Part shown: positions 6,332-15,502 of the stretch, piece after piece | Layout: every line of letters begins with the position of its first letter | Numbering within the stretch: position 1 is the first letter of the stretch | Source: Blastococcus sp. CPCC 205250 | Lineage (GTDB): Bacteria; Actinomycetota; Actinomycetes; Mycobacteriales; Geodermatophilaceae | DNA length: 64,000 nt | Assembly: GCF_019799925.1 (NCBI RefSeq) | Contig: NZ_JABGCG010000010.1 | Coordinates: forward strand, 180,746-244,745 | Direction of reading: 5' to 3' | Notes under the pieces: model-generated | What the model was told of the DNA's origin: nothing | What the model saw: the letters and a program-made list of their open reading frames with translations, nothing else | Database searches by the model: none | Made by a program: the position numbers and the translations under genes

Positions 6332-8713
6332 GTGCTGGACACCGACTCGCTGCCCGGGCTGCCGCGCGCCCAGCGGGTGCAGGCCCTCGACGGCTGGCTG
6401 GCCGGCCTGCTCGGCGCCGCGGTCGAGGGCACACCGCCGCCGGCGCCCCGCCGCGGCGCCACCGCACCCCGGACCGGGACCGACGGACTGGCGCTGGTCG
6501 CCGTCGGCAGCCTCGGCCGGCGCGAGCCGCCGCCGCACGGCGACCTGGACCTGGTACTGGTGCACGACGGCCGCCCGGAGATCGCCGCCCTCGCCGACGC
6601 GGTCTGGTACCCCGTGTGGGACGCCGGGCTGCGGCTGGACCACTCGGTGCGCTCGATCGCCGAGGCCGTCGCCGTCGCCTCGACCGACGTCAAGGCCGGC
6701 CTCGGCCTGCTCGACTGCCGGCTGGTGGCCGGTGACGCGGACCTCGCCGCCCGCCTGCGCACCGCGAGCCTCGGCAGCTGGCGCCAGTCGGCCTCCCGGC
6801 TGCTGCCCCAGCTGCGCGACCTGCGCCGGGAGCGGGCGCGCAAGGTGGGGGAGCTCGCCTTCCTCCTCGAGCCGGACCTGAAGGAGGCGTACGGGGGGCT
6901 TCGCGAGGGCCAGGTGCTGCGCGCGGTCGCCGCCGCCCAGCTGGCCGACGAGCCCTCCCGCGAGGCCGAGGAGGCCTACGCCTTCCTGCTCGACGTCCGC
7001 GACGAGCTGCGCCGCCGCTCGGGCCGGCCCACCGACGTGCTGGTCCGCCAGGAGCAGCGGCCCGTCGCCGCCGCGCTGGGGCTGGCCGACGAGGACGCGC
7101 TGCTCCGGCAGGTCAGCCTGGCCGGCCGGCGGCTGGCCTTCGTCGCCGACGAGACCTGGCGGCGGGTGGACGCCACGCTGGTCCGCCGTCCCCGGGCGCG
7201 CTACCGCCGGGTGCACCGCGAGCCCCTCGCCGAGGGGGTCGTCCGCCAGGGCGACGAGGTCGTGCTCGCCCGCGACGCCCGGCCGGCCGCCGATCCGGGA
7301 CTGGTGCTGCGCGGGGCGGCCGCGGCCGCCCGTGCCGACCTGCTGCTGTCGCCCTACACGCTCAAGGTGCTCGCGGTGCACGCCCCGCCGGTGCCCGAGC
7401 CCTGGCCGGCGGAGGTCCGCTGGTCGTTCCTGCGGCTGCTGGCCAGCGGCCGCAGCGCGGTGCCGGTGATCGAGCAGCTGGACCAGGAGGGCCTGTGGGC
7501 CCCGCTGCTGCCGGAGTGGGACCGCGTCCGCTCCCAGCCGCAGCGCCACCCGTGGCACCGCTTCACCGTCGACCGCCACCTCGTCGAGGCCGCGGCGGCC
7601 GCCGCCGAGCTCACCCGCGACGTCGACCGGCCCGACCTGCTGCTCGTCGGCGCCCTGCTGCACGACATCGGCAAGGGCTGGCCCGGCGACCACAGCGTCG
7701 TCGGCGAGCCCATCGGCGCGGAGATCGCCACCCGGATGGGCTTCGCGGCGGCCGACGTGGCGACCCTGGCCGCGATGGTCCGCCACCACCTGCTGCTGCC
7801 CGACACGGCCACCCGCCGCGACATCGACGACCCGGCCACCGTCTCGCGGGTCGGCGAGACCCTCGGCGGCGACCCGGCGCTGCTGCAGCTGCTGCACGCC
7901 CTCGCGCAGGCCGACGGCGCGGCGACGAGCGCCTCGGCGTGGTCGCCCTGGAAGGCGCACCTGGTGGCGGCCCTCGTCGCCCGCGTGCAGGCCCACATGG
8001 GCACCAGCAGCGTGCCCGACCCGGAGCCGGTGCTGCACCCCACGCAGCCGCAGGTCACCGCATCGGCGTCGGTCGGTGCCGTGGACGCGGTCACGGTCGG
8101 CATCGAGGAGGTCGCCGACGGGCAGCAGATCACCGTGGGCGCCCCCGACCGGCCCGGCCTGTTCAGCGTCCTGGCCGGCGTCATGGCGCTCAACCAGCTC
8201 GACGTCCGCGCGGCCAAGGTGAACGTGCTCGACGGCCGGGCGACGGCGGTCTTCGCGGTGCGCCCGCGGTTCGGCCGCGCGCCGGTGGCGACGATCCTGG
8301 CCGACGCCGTCCGCGCCGCCCTGGAGGGCACGCTGCCCCTGGCCGAGCGGCTGAGGCAGCGGGAGGCCGACTACCGGCAGGACGCCGTCCGCGCGGCGCC
8401 CCCGCGCATCTCCTGGCACGACTCGGAGGCCAGCGGGGAGCAGAACAGCATCGTCGAGGTGCGCGCGGGCGACCGCGCGGGCCTGCTGCACCGGCTCACC
8501 GCCGCGCTCGCCGGCCAGGGGCTGGACGTGACGTCGGCCCGCGTCGAGACACTCGGTGCCGACGCCGCCGACTACTTCTACGTGTGCAACTCCACACGCG
8601 AGCCGATCGACGCCGCCCAGCGGGCCCGGGTGGAGGCCGCGCTGGTCAGCGCCACGCGCGGGGCGCCGGAGCCGGTGGCGAGCGGGCGGGGGAGCGGGGA
8701 CACGCCGGGCTGA
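6332..8713 (+). CDS. glnD: PII nucleotidyltransferase GlnD
   Basis: Bifunctional nucleotidyltransferase/removing enzyme for PII (793 aa). Domains in order: nucleotidyltransferase with GSLGRRE and DLD (residues about 59-73), a GlnD-specific helical region, an HD hydrolase with LLHDIGKG (near 443), and two C-terminal ACT domains (starting near 600 and 705) that sense glutamine. In actinobacteria the enzyme adenylylates GlnK at Tyr51, present in the upstream glnB. The GTG at 6332 has GGGGGAG six bases upstream. The frame stays open back through the repeat array, so a longer N terminus cannot be ruled out on stops alone. Confidence 0.93.
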   Translation: MLDTDSLPGLPRAQRVQALDGWLAGLLGAAVEGTPPPAPRRGATAPRTGTDGLALVAVGSLGRREPPPHGDLDLVLVHDGRPEIAALADAVWYPVWDAGLRLDHSVRSIAEAVAVASTDVKAGLGLLDCRLVAGDADLAARLRTASLGSWRQSASRLLPQLRDLRRERARKVGELAFLLEPDLKEAYGGLREGQVLRAVAAAQLADEPSREAEEAYAFLLDVRDELRRRSGRPTDVLVRQEQRPVAAALGLADEDALLRQVSLAGRRLAFVADETWRRVDATLVRRPRARYRRVHREPLAEGVVRQGDEVVLARDARPAADPGLVLRGAAAAARADLLLSPYTLKVLAVHAPPVPEPWPAEVRWSFLRLLASGRSAVPVIEQLDQEGLWAPLLPEWDRVRSQPQRHPWHRFTVDRHLVEAAAAAAELTRDVDRPDLLLVGALLHDIGKGWPGDHSVVGEPIGAEIATRMGFAAADVATLAAMVRHHLLLPDTATRRDIDDPATVSRVGETLGGDPALLQLLHALAQADGAATSASAWSPWKAHLVAALVARVQAHMGTSSVPDPEPVLHPTQPQVTASASVGAVDAVTVGIEEVADGQQITVGAPDRPGLFSVLAGVMALNQLDVRAAKVNVLDGRATAVFAVRPRFGRAPVATILADAVRAALEGTLPLAERLRQREADYRQDAVRAAPPRISWHDSEASGEQNSIVEVRAGDRAGLLHRLTAALAGQGLDVTSARVETLGADAADYFYVCNSTREPIDAAQRARVEAALVSATRGAPEPVASGRGSGDTPG

Positions 8714-8795
8714 GGTCCTCGGTCCTGTCGGTGGGTCGTGATCTCCTCGCGGGCAGTGGGACGGAACGGTCCCGTCTGGCCCGAGAGGAGTACGC

Positions 8796-9002
8796 GTGTC
8801 CACGTTCCATGACGTGCAGAGCCGTGAGTGGCCCTGCCCCGACTGCGGCGACACCCGGGAGTTCGTGCAGCCGCCGTGCGCCGACGGCCACACCGACGAC
8901 GGCGGCGAGTGCCCCGAGTTCGTCTGCGCCGACTGCGGGACCGCCCTCTTCGCGGGTCCGACCCCCGTCGCGGTGACCGTCGCCGTGCGCCGGGCCGCCT
9001 GA
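8796..9002 (+). CDS. Small zinc-ribbon protein
   Basis: A 68-residue protein with CPDC (14-17) and CADC (44-47), plus Cys28, His32 and Cys39 between them. This arrangement would hold one or two structural zinc ions. The GTG start follows a good AGAGGAG. It lies alone between glnD and ffh. I do not recognise a named family; similar small ribbons are often nucleic-acid or partner-protein binders. Function unknown. Confidence 0.75.
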   Translation: MSTFHDVQSREWPCPDCGDTREFVQPPCADGHTDDGGECPEFVCADCGTALFAGPTPVAVTVAVRRAA

Positions 9003-9016
9003 GGCCCACCCCTCGG

Positions 9017-9022
9017 TAGCCT
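9017..9022 (+). promoter_or_regulatory. Candidate -10 element for ffh
   Basis: TAGCCT inside CGGTAGCCTG, about 55 bases before ffh. The same ten bases occur upstream of rimP (45455-45464). No clear -35 is seen. Confidence 0.35.
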
Positions 9023-9076
9023 GGGGGGCAGGAGGCGCGGCGAGCCCGCGCCCGCGACTCTCCCTGAGGACGGCTT

Positions 9077-10642
9077 GTGTTCGAGACCCTCTCCGACCGC
9101 CTCGACAAGGTCTTCACCGGCCTGCGCGGCAAGGGCCGGCTGACCGACGCCGACATCGACGCCACCGCGCGCGAGATCCGCATCGCGCTGCTGGAGGCCG
9201 ACGTCGCGCTGCCGGTGGTGCGCACCTTCATCAACGCCGTCAAGGAGCGGGCCCGCGGCTCGGAGGTCTCCCAGGCGCTCAACCCCGCACAGCAGGTCAT
9301 CAAGATCGTCAACGAGGAGCTCGTCCAGGTCCTCGGCGGTGAGACCCGGCGGCTGCGCTACGCCAAGACCTCGCCGACGGTGATCATGCTCGCCGGCCTC
9401 CAGGGCGCCGGCAAGACGACGCTGGCCGGCAAGCTCGGCATGTGGCTCAAGGGCCAGGGGCACACGCCGCTGCTCGTGGCCGCCGACCTCCAGCGGCCCA
9501 ACGCGGTCAACCAGCTCGCCATCGTGGCCGGGCAGGCCGGCGTCGACGTCTACGCGCCCGAGCCGGGCAACGGGGTGGGCGACCCGATCAAGGTCGCCGC
9601 CGACTCCATCGACCACGCCCGGCGCACCATGCACGACGTCGTCGTCGTCGACACCGCCGGCCGGCTGGGCATCGACGCGGAGATGATGGCGCAGGCCGCG
9701 GGCATCCGGGACGTCGTCCAGCCCGACGAGACGCTCTTCGTCGTCGACGCCATGATCGGCCAGGACGCGGTGACCACCGCGGAGGCGTTCCGCGACGGCG
9801 TCGGCTTCTCCGGTGTCGTGCTGACCAAGCTCGACGGCGACGCCCGCGGTGGTGCCGCGCTGTCGGTGCGCTACGTGACCGGCCAGCCGATCATGTTCGC
9901 CTCCACCGGCGAGAAGCTCAGCGACTTCGACGTCTTCCACCCCGAGCGGATGGCCTCGCGCATCCTCGGGATGGGCGACGTGCTGACCCTCATCGAGCAG
10001 GCCGAGCAGGCGTTCGACGCCGACCAGGCCGAGCGGATGGCCGGCAAGCTCGCCTCCCGCGAGGGCTTCACCCTCGAGGACTTCCTCGAGCAGATGCTCG
10101 CGATCCGCAAGATGGGCCCGATCGCCAACCTGCTGGGCATGCTGCCCGGCGCCGGGGCGATGAAGGAGCAGCTCAAGCAGGTCGACGACCGCGACCTGGA
10201 CCGCACCGCGGCGATCATCCGCTCGATGACGCCGGAGGAGCGGGTCAACTCCAAGATCATCAACGCCTCGCGGCGGGTCCGCATCGCCAACGGCTCCGGC
10301 GTCAGCGTCACCGACGTCAACCAGCTGCTGGAGCGCTTCGCCCAGGCCCAGAAGATGATGGGCCAGATGGCCGGCAGCATGGGCCTGCCCGGCATGGGGC
10401 CGATGTCGAAGAAGGCCCGGGGGCGCCAGATGCAGGCGCAGTCCAAGAAGGGCAAGGGCAAGAAGGGCAAGGGGAAGGCGCCCGCCCGCCGGCCGATGGG
10501 GGCCCCGGGCCTGCCGCCCGGCGGCTTCGGCGGCGGCCTGCCGGGTGGGATGCCCGGCGGGATGCCCAGCCTGCCGCCCGGCCAGGCGATGCCCGACCTC
10601 ACCAAGCTCAACTTCGACCAGTTCAAGGACGGCGGGCGCTGA
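9077..10642 (+). CDS. ffh: Signal recognition particle protein Ffh
   Basis: SRP54-type GTPase that binds 4.5S RNA and nascent signal sequences. 521 aa. The N domain is followed by a G domain with P-loop GLQGAGKT (107-114), DTAGR and TKLDG, and then a methionine-rich M domain (KMMGQMAGSMG, MGPMSKKARGR). The C terminus is unusually long and Gly/Pro/Met-rich (PPGGFGGGLPGGMPGG). The GTG start follows CTGAGGA. Works with FtsY at the start of the window. Confidence 0.96.
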   Translation: MFETLSDRLDKVFTGLRGKGRLTDADIDATAREIRIALLEADVALPVVRTFINAVKERARGSEVSQALNPAQQVIKIVNEELVQVLGGETRRLRYAKTSPTVIMLAGLQGAGKTTLAGKLGMWLKGQGHTPLLVAADLQRPNAVNQLAIVAGQAGVDVYAPEPGNGVGDPIKVAADSIDHARRTMHDVVVVDTAGRLGIDAEMMAQAAGIRDVVQPDETLFVVDAMIGQDAVTTAEAFRDGVGFSGVVLTKLDGDARGGAALSVRYVTGQPIMFASTGEKLSDFDVFHPERMASRILGMGDVLTLIEQAEQAFDADQAERMAGKLASREGFTLEDFLEQMLAIRKMGPIANLLGMLPGAGAMKEQLKQVDDRDLDRTAAIIRSMTPEERVNSKIINASRRVRIANGSGVSVTDVNQLLERFAQAQKMMGQMAGSMGLPGMGPMSKKARGRQMQAQSKKGKGKKGKGKAPARRPMGAPGLPPGGFGGGLPGGMPGGMPSLPPGQAMPDLTKLNFDQFKDGGR

Positions 10643-11736
10643 CCACCGCGCCGCCCCACCCCGCGCTGCACCTCGCGGGCGTCGTCCTCCCCGAGGGCGA
10701 GCACCGGGACCTGTGGGTCCGTGACGGACGCATCTCGAGCGAGCCGGTGCCCGGCGCGGAGACGGTCTCCCGCGGCGGCTTCGTGCTGCCCGGGCTGGTC
10801 GACGCGCACTGCCACGTCGGCATCGGCCGCGGCGGCGGGCACGTCGAGACCCTCGACGGGCTGCGCGCGCAGGCGCTGGCCGAGCGGGACGCCGGTGTGC
10901 TGGCCCTGCGCGACTGCGGCTCACCGGTCGACACCCGCGCCCTCGACGACGAGCCGGACCTGCCGCGGATCATCCGGGCCGGGCGGCACCTGGCCCGCAC
11001 CCGCCGCTACCTGCCCGGGCTGGGCATCGAGCTGGAGCCCGAGGACCTCGTCGCGGAGGTCCGCGTGCAGGCCCGCCGCGGCGACGGCTGGGTCAAGCTC
11101 GTCGGCGACTGGATCGACCGGTCGGTCGGCGACCTCGCACCCGAGTGGCCGGCCGACGTCGTCGCCGCGGCCATCGCCGCCGCGCACGAGGAGGGCGCGA
11201 GGGTCACCGCGCACACCTTCGGCACCGACGCCCTGCCCGACCTGATCCGCGCCGGCATCGACTGCGTCGAGCACGGCACCGGCCTGACCGCCGAGCTGAT
11301 CGGCGAGATGGCCGCGCGCGGCACCGCCGTCGTCCCCACGCTGGTCAACGTGGAGAACTTCCCGGGGTTCGCCGCGGCGGGGGAGAAGCGCTTCCCGGAG
11401 TACGCGTCGACGATGCGCCGGCTGTACGCGGACTCAGGCGCGGTCGTGCGGGCCGCGTACGAGGCCGGCGTCCCGGTGTTCGCCGGCACCGACGCCGGCG
11501 GCGGCATCGACCACGGCCGGGTGGCCGACGAGATCCGGGCGCTGGCCGGCGCCGGGCTGCCGGCCGAGGCGGCGCTGGCGGCCGGGTCCTGGGCCGCCCG
11601 CACCTGGCTGGGCCTGCCGAACGTCGTCGACGGCGCCCCGGCGGACCTCGTCGTCTACGACGCCGATCCGCGCGCCGACCTCGACGTCCTCGCCCGGCCG
11701 GCGCTGACCGTGCTCCGCGGCCGCGTGTACCGCTAG
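10639..11736 (+). CDS. Amidohydrolase family protein
   Basis: Metal-dependent hydrolase of the imidazolonepropionase/prolidase-like amidohydrolase superfamily, about 365 aa. It shows the DAHCHVG metal-binding HxH, a conserved VKLVGDW lysine region, TAHTFG, CVEHGTG and AGTDAGGG, in the right order for a binuclear TIM-barrel enzyme. Substrate unknown. No ATG, GTG or TTG sits at the expected start: the in-frame CTG at 10639 overlaps the ffh stop as CTGA, with AAGGA upstream, and the first GTG would delete the N-terminal strand domain. The start is therefore uncertain. Confidence 0.82.
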   Translation: MTTAPPHPALHLAGVVLPEGEHRDLWVRDGRISSEPVPGAETVSRGGFVLPGLVDAHCHVGIGRGGGHVETLDGLRAQALAERDAGVLALRDCGSPVDTRALDDEPDLPRIIRAGRHLARTRRYLPGLGIELEPEDLVAEVRVQARRGDGWVKLVGDWIDRSVGDLAPEWPADVVAAAIAAAHEEGARVTAHTFGTDALPDLIRAGIDCVEHGTGLTAELIGEMAARGTAVVPTLVNVENFPGFAAAGEKRFPEYASTMRRLYADSGAVVRAAYEAGVPVFAGTDAGGGIDHGRVADEIRALAGAGLPAEAALAAGSWAARTWLGLPNVVDGAPADLVVYDADPRADLDVLARPALTVLRGRVYR

Positions 11737-11748
11737 GGACCTCGGGGT

Positions 11749-11771
11749 GAGCCGCCCTGTGAGGGCGGCTC
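11749..11771. terminator. Hairpin after the amidohydrolase gene
   Basis: Perfect 9-bp stem GAGCCGCCC / GGGCGGCTC with a 5-base loop, 12 bases after the stop. No U tract follows, as is common for actinobacterial terminators. Confidence 0.6.
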
Positions 11772-11772
11772 C

Positions 11773-11870
11773 GTGAGCGGGGGCCGGAGGCTCCCCGGGC
11801 GGTGGCGCGGGCACGCTCGACGCCGCGGGGGAAACCCGCTGGTCGCGGTGTCGGCCGGTAGGCCGACAAT
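11773..11870 (+). repeat. Promoter-bearing dispersed repeat, copy 1 (upstream of proS)
   Basis: Contains GAGCGGGGGCCGGAGGC (11775-11791), then TGGTCGCGGTG (11840-11850), then the inverted repeat GTCGGCC-GGTA-GGCCGAC (11850-11867), whose right arm runs into the -10-like GACAAT (11865-11870). The same blocks, in the same order and 66-67 bases apart, occur upstream of rpsO (58136-58242). Confidence 0.65.
11865..11870 (+). promoter_or_regulatory. Likely leaderless -10 for proS
   Basis: GACAAT followed by six bases and the GTG start of proS. Transcription would begin at or next to the start codon; no Shine-Dalgarno is visible. Confidence 0.45.
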
Positions 11871-11876
11871 GTCACC

Positions 11877-13625
11877 GTGCTCCTCCGGATGTCCTCCCTG
11901 TTCCTGCGCACCCTCCGCGACGACCCCGCCGACGCCGAGGTGCCCAGCCACCGGCTGCTCGTGCGCGCGGGCTACATCCGCCGTGCCGCACCCGGCGGCT
12001 TCACCTGGCTGCCGCTGGGCTACCGGGTGTTCCGCAACGTCGAGCGCGTCGTCCGCGAGGAGATGGACCGGATGGGCGCGCAGGAGGTGCACTTCCCGGC
12101 GCTGCTGCCGCGGGAGCCCTACGAGGCGACCAACCGGTGGACCGAGTACGGCCCCAACCTGTTCCGGCTGCAGGACCGCCGGGGCAACGACTTCCTCCTC
12201 GGCCCCACGCACGAGGAGATGTTCACGCTGCTGGTGAAGGACCTGTACTCGTCGTACAAGGACCTGCCGCTGTCGCTGTACCAGATCCAGACCAAGTACC
12301 GGGACGAGGCGCGGCCCCGGGCCGGCCTGTTCCGCGGCCGCGAGTTCACGATGAAGGACAGCTACTCCTTCGACGTCGACGACGCCGGGCTCGACAAGAG
12401 CTACGCCGCCCACCGGGACGCCTACATCCGGATCTTCGACCGGCTGGGCCTGGAGTACGTGATCGTCTCGGCGATGTCCGGGGCGATGGGCGGCTCGCGC
12501 AGCGAGGAGTTCCTGCACCCCACCGAGATCGGTGAGGACACCTTCGTCCGCTCCGCGGGCGGGTACGCGGCCAACGTCGAGGCGGTGGCGACGGTCGTCC
12601 CGGACGCTGTCCCCCTCGACGGGCTGCCCGAGGCGCACGTCGAGGACACCCCCGACACCCCGACCATCGAGTCGCTGGTCGCCGTCGCCCAGGAGAAGTT
12701 CCCCGACGCCGGGTACACCGCGGCCTCGACGCTGAAGAACGTCGTCGTCACCCTCGTGCACCCCGACGGCACGCGGGAGCCGCTGGTCATCGGCATCCCG
12801 GGTGACCGCGAGGTCGACGCCAAGCGACTGGAGGCGCAGGTGTCTCCGGCCGAGGTGGAGCCGTTCACCGACTTCGAGAAGCACCCCGCGCTGGTCAAGG
12901 GCTACATCGGCCCGCAGGTGCTCGGCGCCGACAGCGACTCCGGCATCCGCTACCTGGTCGACCCCCGCGTGGTGTCCGGCACCCGCTGGATCACCGGCGC
13001 CAACGAGGCCGGCAAGCACGTGTTCGACCTCGTCGCCGGGCGCGACTTCAGCTGGGACGGCGTGGTCGAGGCCGCCGAGTTGCTCGCCGGCGACCCCGCG
13101 CCCGACGGCTCCGGCCCGCTGGAGCTCGCCCGCGGCGTGGAGATGGGCCACATCTTCCAGCTGGGCCGCAAGTACGCCGAGGCGCTGGACCTCAAGGTGC
13201 TCGACGAGAACGGCAAGCTCGTCACGGTCACGATGGGCTCGTACGGCGTCGGCGTCTCGCGCGCGGTGGCCGCAATCGCCGAGTCCACCCACGACGAGCT
13301 CGGGCTGGTCTGGCCGCGGGAGATCGCGCCGGCCGACGTGCACGTCGTCGCCACCGGCAAGGACGCCGCCGTGTTCGAGGCGGCAGCCTCGCTGGCCGAC
13401 GAGCTGGTCGCGGCCGGGCTGACCGTGCTCTACGACGACCGGCCCAAGGTCTCGCCCGGCGTGAAGTTCAAGGACGCCGAGCTGCTCGGCATGCCGACGA
13501 TCGTCACGGTCGGCCGTGGACTGGCAGACGGGGTGATCGAGGTGCGCGACCGGGCCACCGGCGAGCGCCAGGAGGTGCCCGTCGCCGAGGCGGCCGAGCG
13601 GGTGCTGGCCGCGGTGCGCGCCTAG
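11877..13625 (+). CDS. proS: Prolyl-tRNA synthetase ProS
   Basis: Class II aminoacyl-tRNA synthetase charging tRNA-Pro; 582 aa, bacterial type. It has motif 1 around the REEMDRMGAQEV region, GPTHEEMF, motif 2 (YRDEARPRAGLFRGREF), an editing insertion domain between motifs 2 and 3 (about residues 225-385) and motif 3 (GSYGVGVSR). The C-terminal anticodon-binding domain follows. The GTG at 11877 aligns with the usual actinobacterial N terminus; the ATG four codons later is the alternative. No T-box leader is seen; the promoter appears leaderless. Confidence 0.96.
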   Translation: MLLRMSSLFLRTLRDDPADAEVPSHRLLVRAGYIRRAAPGGFTWLPLGYRVFRNVERVVREEMDRMGAQEVHFPALLPREPYEATNRWTEYGPNLFRLQDRRGNDFLLGPTHEEMFTLLVKDLYSSYKDLPLSLYQIQTKYRDEARPRAGLFRGREFTMKDSYSFDVDDAGLDKSYAAHRDAYIRIFDRLGLEYVIVSAMSGAMGGSRSEEFLHPTEIGEDTFVRSAGGYAANVEAVATVVPDAVPLDGLPEAHVEDTPDTPTIESLVAVAQEKFPDAGYTAASTLKNVVVTLVHPDGTREPLVIGIPGDREVDAKRLEAQVSPAEVEPFTDFEKHPALVKGYIGPQVLGADSDSGIRYLVDPRVVSGTRWITGANEAGKHVFDLVAGRDFSWDGVVEAAELLAGDPAPDGSGPLELARGVEMGHIFQLGRKYAEALDLKVLDENGKLVTVTMGSYGVGVSRAVAAIAESTHDELGLVWPREIAPADVHVVATGKDAAVFEAAASLADELVAAGLTVLYDDRPKVSPGVKFKDAELLGMPTIVTVGRGLADGVIEVRDRATGERQEVPVAEAAERVLAAVRA

Positions 13626-14053
13626 CGCGCCACCAGCTCGACCTCGTAGCCGTCCTCGTCCTCGAGGTAGGCGGCGCGGTGGTCAGGGCCGCCGGCGAAC
13701 GGGTGGCGGTCGGCGAACAGCAGCCGCCACCCGTGTGCCGGCGCCTCGGCGACCAGCGTGTCGAGCTCGGCCGGCGTCCCGGCGTGGAACGCGAGGTGGT
13801 TCAGGCCGGGGGCGCGGCGCTCGTGCCGGTCGCCGGCCAGGGCGGGCGACTGCTCGACGACGACGTAGACGCCGCCCGAGCGCCACGACCGGCCGTGCTC
13901 CCAGGACTGGTACGGCTGCGCGCCCAGCCGGGTCAGCAGCCACCCCCAGGAGCGCTCGGCGCGGGCCAGGTCGGGCACCCACAGCTCCACGTGGTGCAGC
14001 AGACCCCGGCTGGTCCCCCTGCCCGATTCTCCGGCCGTCCCCACGTCTGGCAT
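13622..14053 (-). CDS. Glyoxalase/bleomycin-resistance family protein
   Basis: Single-domain vicinal-oxygen-chelate protein, about 143 aa. It shows HHVELWVPDL at the start (first metal-ligand His), NHLAFHAG in the middle and a C-terminal YLEDEDGYEVEL with the usual Asp/Glu ligands, so one full VOC module is present. The substrate cannot be told from sequence. It converges with proS, overlapping its stop region by four bases. The second of two adjacent ATG codons (14053) is preferred because GACAGT lies five bases before it, a leaderless arrangement. Confidence 0.82.
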   Translation of the reverse strand: MPDVGTAGESGRGTSRGLLHHVELWVPDLARAERSWGWLLTRLGAQPYQSWEHGRSWRSGGVYVVVEQSPALAGDRHERRAPGLNHLAFHAGTPAELDTLVAEAPAHGWRLLFADRHPFAGGPDHRAAYLEDEDGYEVELVAR

Positions 14054-14058
14054 CATGG

Positions 14059-14064
14059 ACTGTC
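14059..14064 (-). promoter_or_regulatory. Likely leaderless -10 for the glyoxalase gene
   Basis: GACAGT on the minus strand, five bases before ATG at 14053. No ribosome-binding site is seen. Confidence 0.35.
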
Positions 14065-14188
14065 GAACACGGCGTCGCGCGGCCCTCTCACCGCGCCCCG
14101 GCCGTGTCCCTGGCTCCGCCCCGGCGTACCCCACGCGTCCGTCCGGCGAGCAACCGACAGACAGCGTTCGAGGAGAACACGAGCCACC

Positions 14189-14680
14189 GTGGCCACCAAG
14201 ATCAAGCTCATGCGCCTGGGCAAGATGCGCGCGCCGTACTACCGCATCGTCGTCGCCGACTCGCGCACCAAGCGCGACGGGCGCTCGATCGAGACGATCG
14301 GCAAGTACCACCCGAAGGAGGACCCCTCCTTCATCGAGGTCGACAGCGAGCGTGCGCAGTACTGGCTGGGCGTCGGCGCGCAGCCGACCGAGGCCGTCGC
14401 CGCCATCTTCCGGGTCACCGGCGACTGGCAGAAGTTCAAGGGCGAGGCCGCGCCGCCGCCCATGAAGGTCGCCGCTCCCAAGCCGGACAAGAAGGCCCTC
14501 TACGAGGCCGCCGTCCTGGACTCCGGGAGCGAGCCGGCCGCCGGCGCGACCACCCCGAAGAAGAAGGCCGCTCCCAAGGCCGACGCGCCGGCCGACTCCC
14601 CGGCCGACACGGTCGCCGAGGCCGCCGCCGCCGGTGGCGAGGGTCCGGCCGCCGGCGCCACCTCGACGCCCGCCGAGTAA
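14189..14680 (+). CDS. rpsP: 30S ribosomal protein S16
   Basis: Ribosomal protein of the 30S body; the first 90 residues are canonical (KIKLMRLGKMRAPYYRIVV, then SRTKRDGRSIE). At 163 aa it is about twice the usual bacterial length because of an Ala/Pro/Lys/Glu-rich tail (residues about 95-163) with KKKAAPKA. Such tails are typical of actinobacterial S16. The GTG start has GAGGAG upstream. Heads the rpsP-KH-rimM-trmD cluster. Confidence 0.96.
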   Translation: MATKIKLMRLGKMRAPYYRIVVADSRTKRDGRSIETIGKYHPKEDPSFIEVDSERAQYWLGVGAQPTEAVAAIFRVTGDWQKFKGEAAPPPMKVAAPKPDKKALYEAAVLDSGSEPAAGATTPKKKAAPKADAPADSPADTVAEAAAAGGEGPAAGATSTPAE

Positions 14681-14683
14681 GAC

Positions 14684-14920
14684 GTGGTCGAAGAGGCGCT
14701 CGAGCACCTGGTCAAGGGCATCGTCGACCACCCGGAGGACGTCCAGGTCGACCTGCTCACCGGCCGTCGCGGCAAGACCCTCGAGGTCCGGGTGCACCCC
14801 GACGACCTCGGGAAGGTCATCGGCCGCGGCGGGCGCACCGCCAAGGCGCTGCGCACCGTCATGACCGGCGTCGGTGGCCGGGGCCTGCGGGTCGACGTCG
14901 TCGACACCGACGGGCGCTGA
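14684..14920 (+). CDS. KH-domain RNA-binding protein (KhpA-like)
   Basis: A 78-residue single KH-domain protein with the GRGG loop in KVIGRGGRTAKALR. KhpA-type proteins bind many RNAs and work with the Jag/KhpB protein in other bacteria. The GTG start lies three bases after the rpsP stop, so it is cotranscribed with rpsP and rimM, its usual location in actinobacteria. Confidence 0.92.
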   Translation: MVEEALEHLVKGIVDHPEDVQVDLLTGRRGKTLEVRVHPDDLGKVIGRGGRTAKALRTVMTGVGGRGLRVDVVDTDGR

Positions 14921-14958
14921 GCGCACCCACCTCGGGTCCCCCGACGTGAACACCACGC

Positions 14959-15498
14959 ATGAGCACCACTCCTGACGACACCGTGGTGGTCGGCCGCATC
15001 GGCCGGCCCCACGGTGTCCGTGGTCAGGTGACCGTCGAGGTCCGCACCGACGACCCCGACCTGCGCTTCGCCCCCGGCGCCGTGCTGCTCACCGAGCCCG
15101 GGGAGCGCGGTCCGCTCACGGTCGTCGGCGCGCGCTGGCACAGCGGCTCGCTCCTGCTGCAGGTGTCCACCCCGGACGGCACGGTCGTCGCCGACCGCGA
15201 GGCGGCCGACGCGCTGCGCAACACCCGGCTGCTCGTACCGGTCGGGGACCTCCCGGACCTGGACGACCCGGACGTCTTCTACGACCACCAGCTCGTCGGC
15301 CTGAGCGCACGCCTGGCCGACGGGACGGTCCTCGGCGAGGTCACCGCCGTGCGGCACGAGGGCGCCGAGACACTCGTCGTCCGCCGGGCCGAGGGCGGTG
15401 AGCTGCTGGTGCCGTTCGTGACGGCGATCGTGCCGACGGTCGACGTCGCCGGCGGCTTCCTCGTCGTCGACCCGCCCGAGGGCCTGCTGGAGCTGTGA
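14959..15498 (+). CDS. rimM: Ribosome maturation factor RimM
   Basis: 16S rRNA processing factor acting on the 30S head, binding S19. 179 aa: an N-terminal RimM beta-barrel beginning VVVGRIGRPHGVRGQVTV and a C-terminal PRC-barrel with VFYDHQLVGL and LLVPFVTAIVPTVD. Normal length. It is followed four bases later by trmD, the universal rimM-trmD pairing. Confidence 0.95.
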   Translation: MSTTPDDTVVVGRIGRPHGVRGQVTVEVRTDDPDLRFAPGAVLLTEPGERGPLTVVGARWHSGSLLLQVSTPDGTVVADREAADALRNTRLLVPVGDLPDLDDPDVFYDHQLVGLSARLADGTVLGEVTAVRHEGAETLVVRRAEGGELLVPFVTAIVPTVDVAGGFLVVDPPEGLLEL

Positions 15499-15502
15499 GC
15501 GC

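Noticed and set aside
5858..10924. A 1688-codon open frame on the minus strand over glnB-glnD-ffh
   Set aside because: It lies antisense to well-supported genes, is rich in Arg/Ala/Gly/His/Gln and has no domain; it is a by-product of high GC third-position bias.
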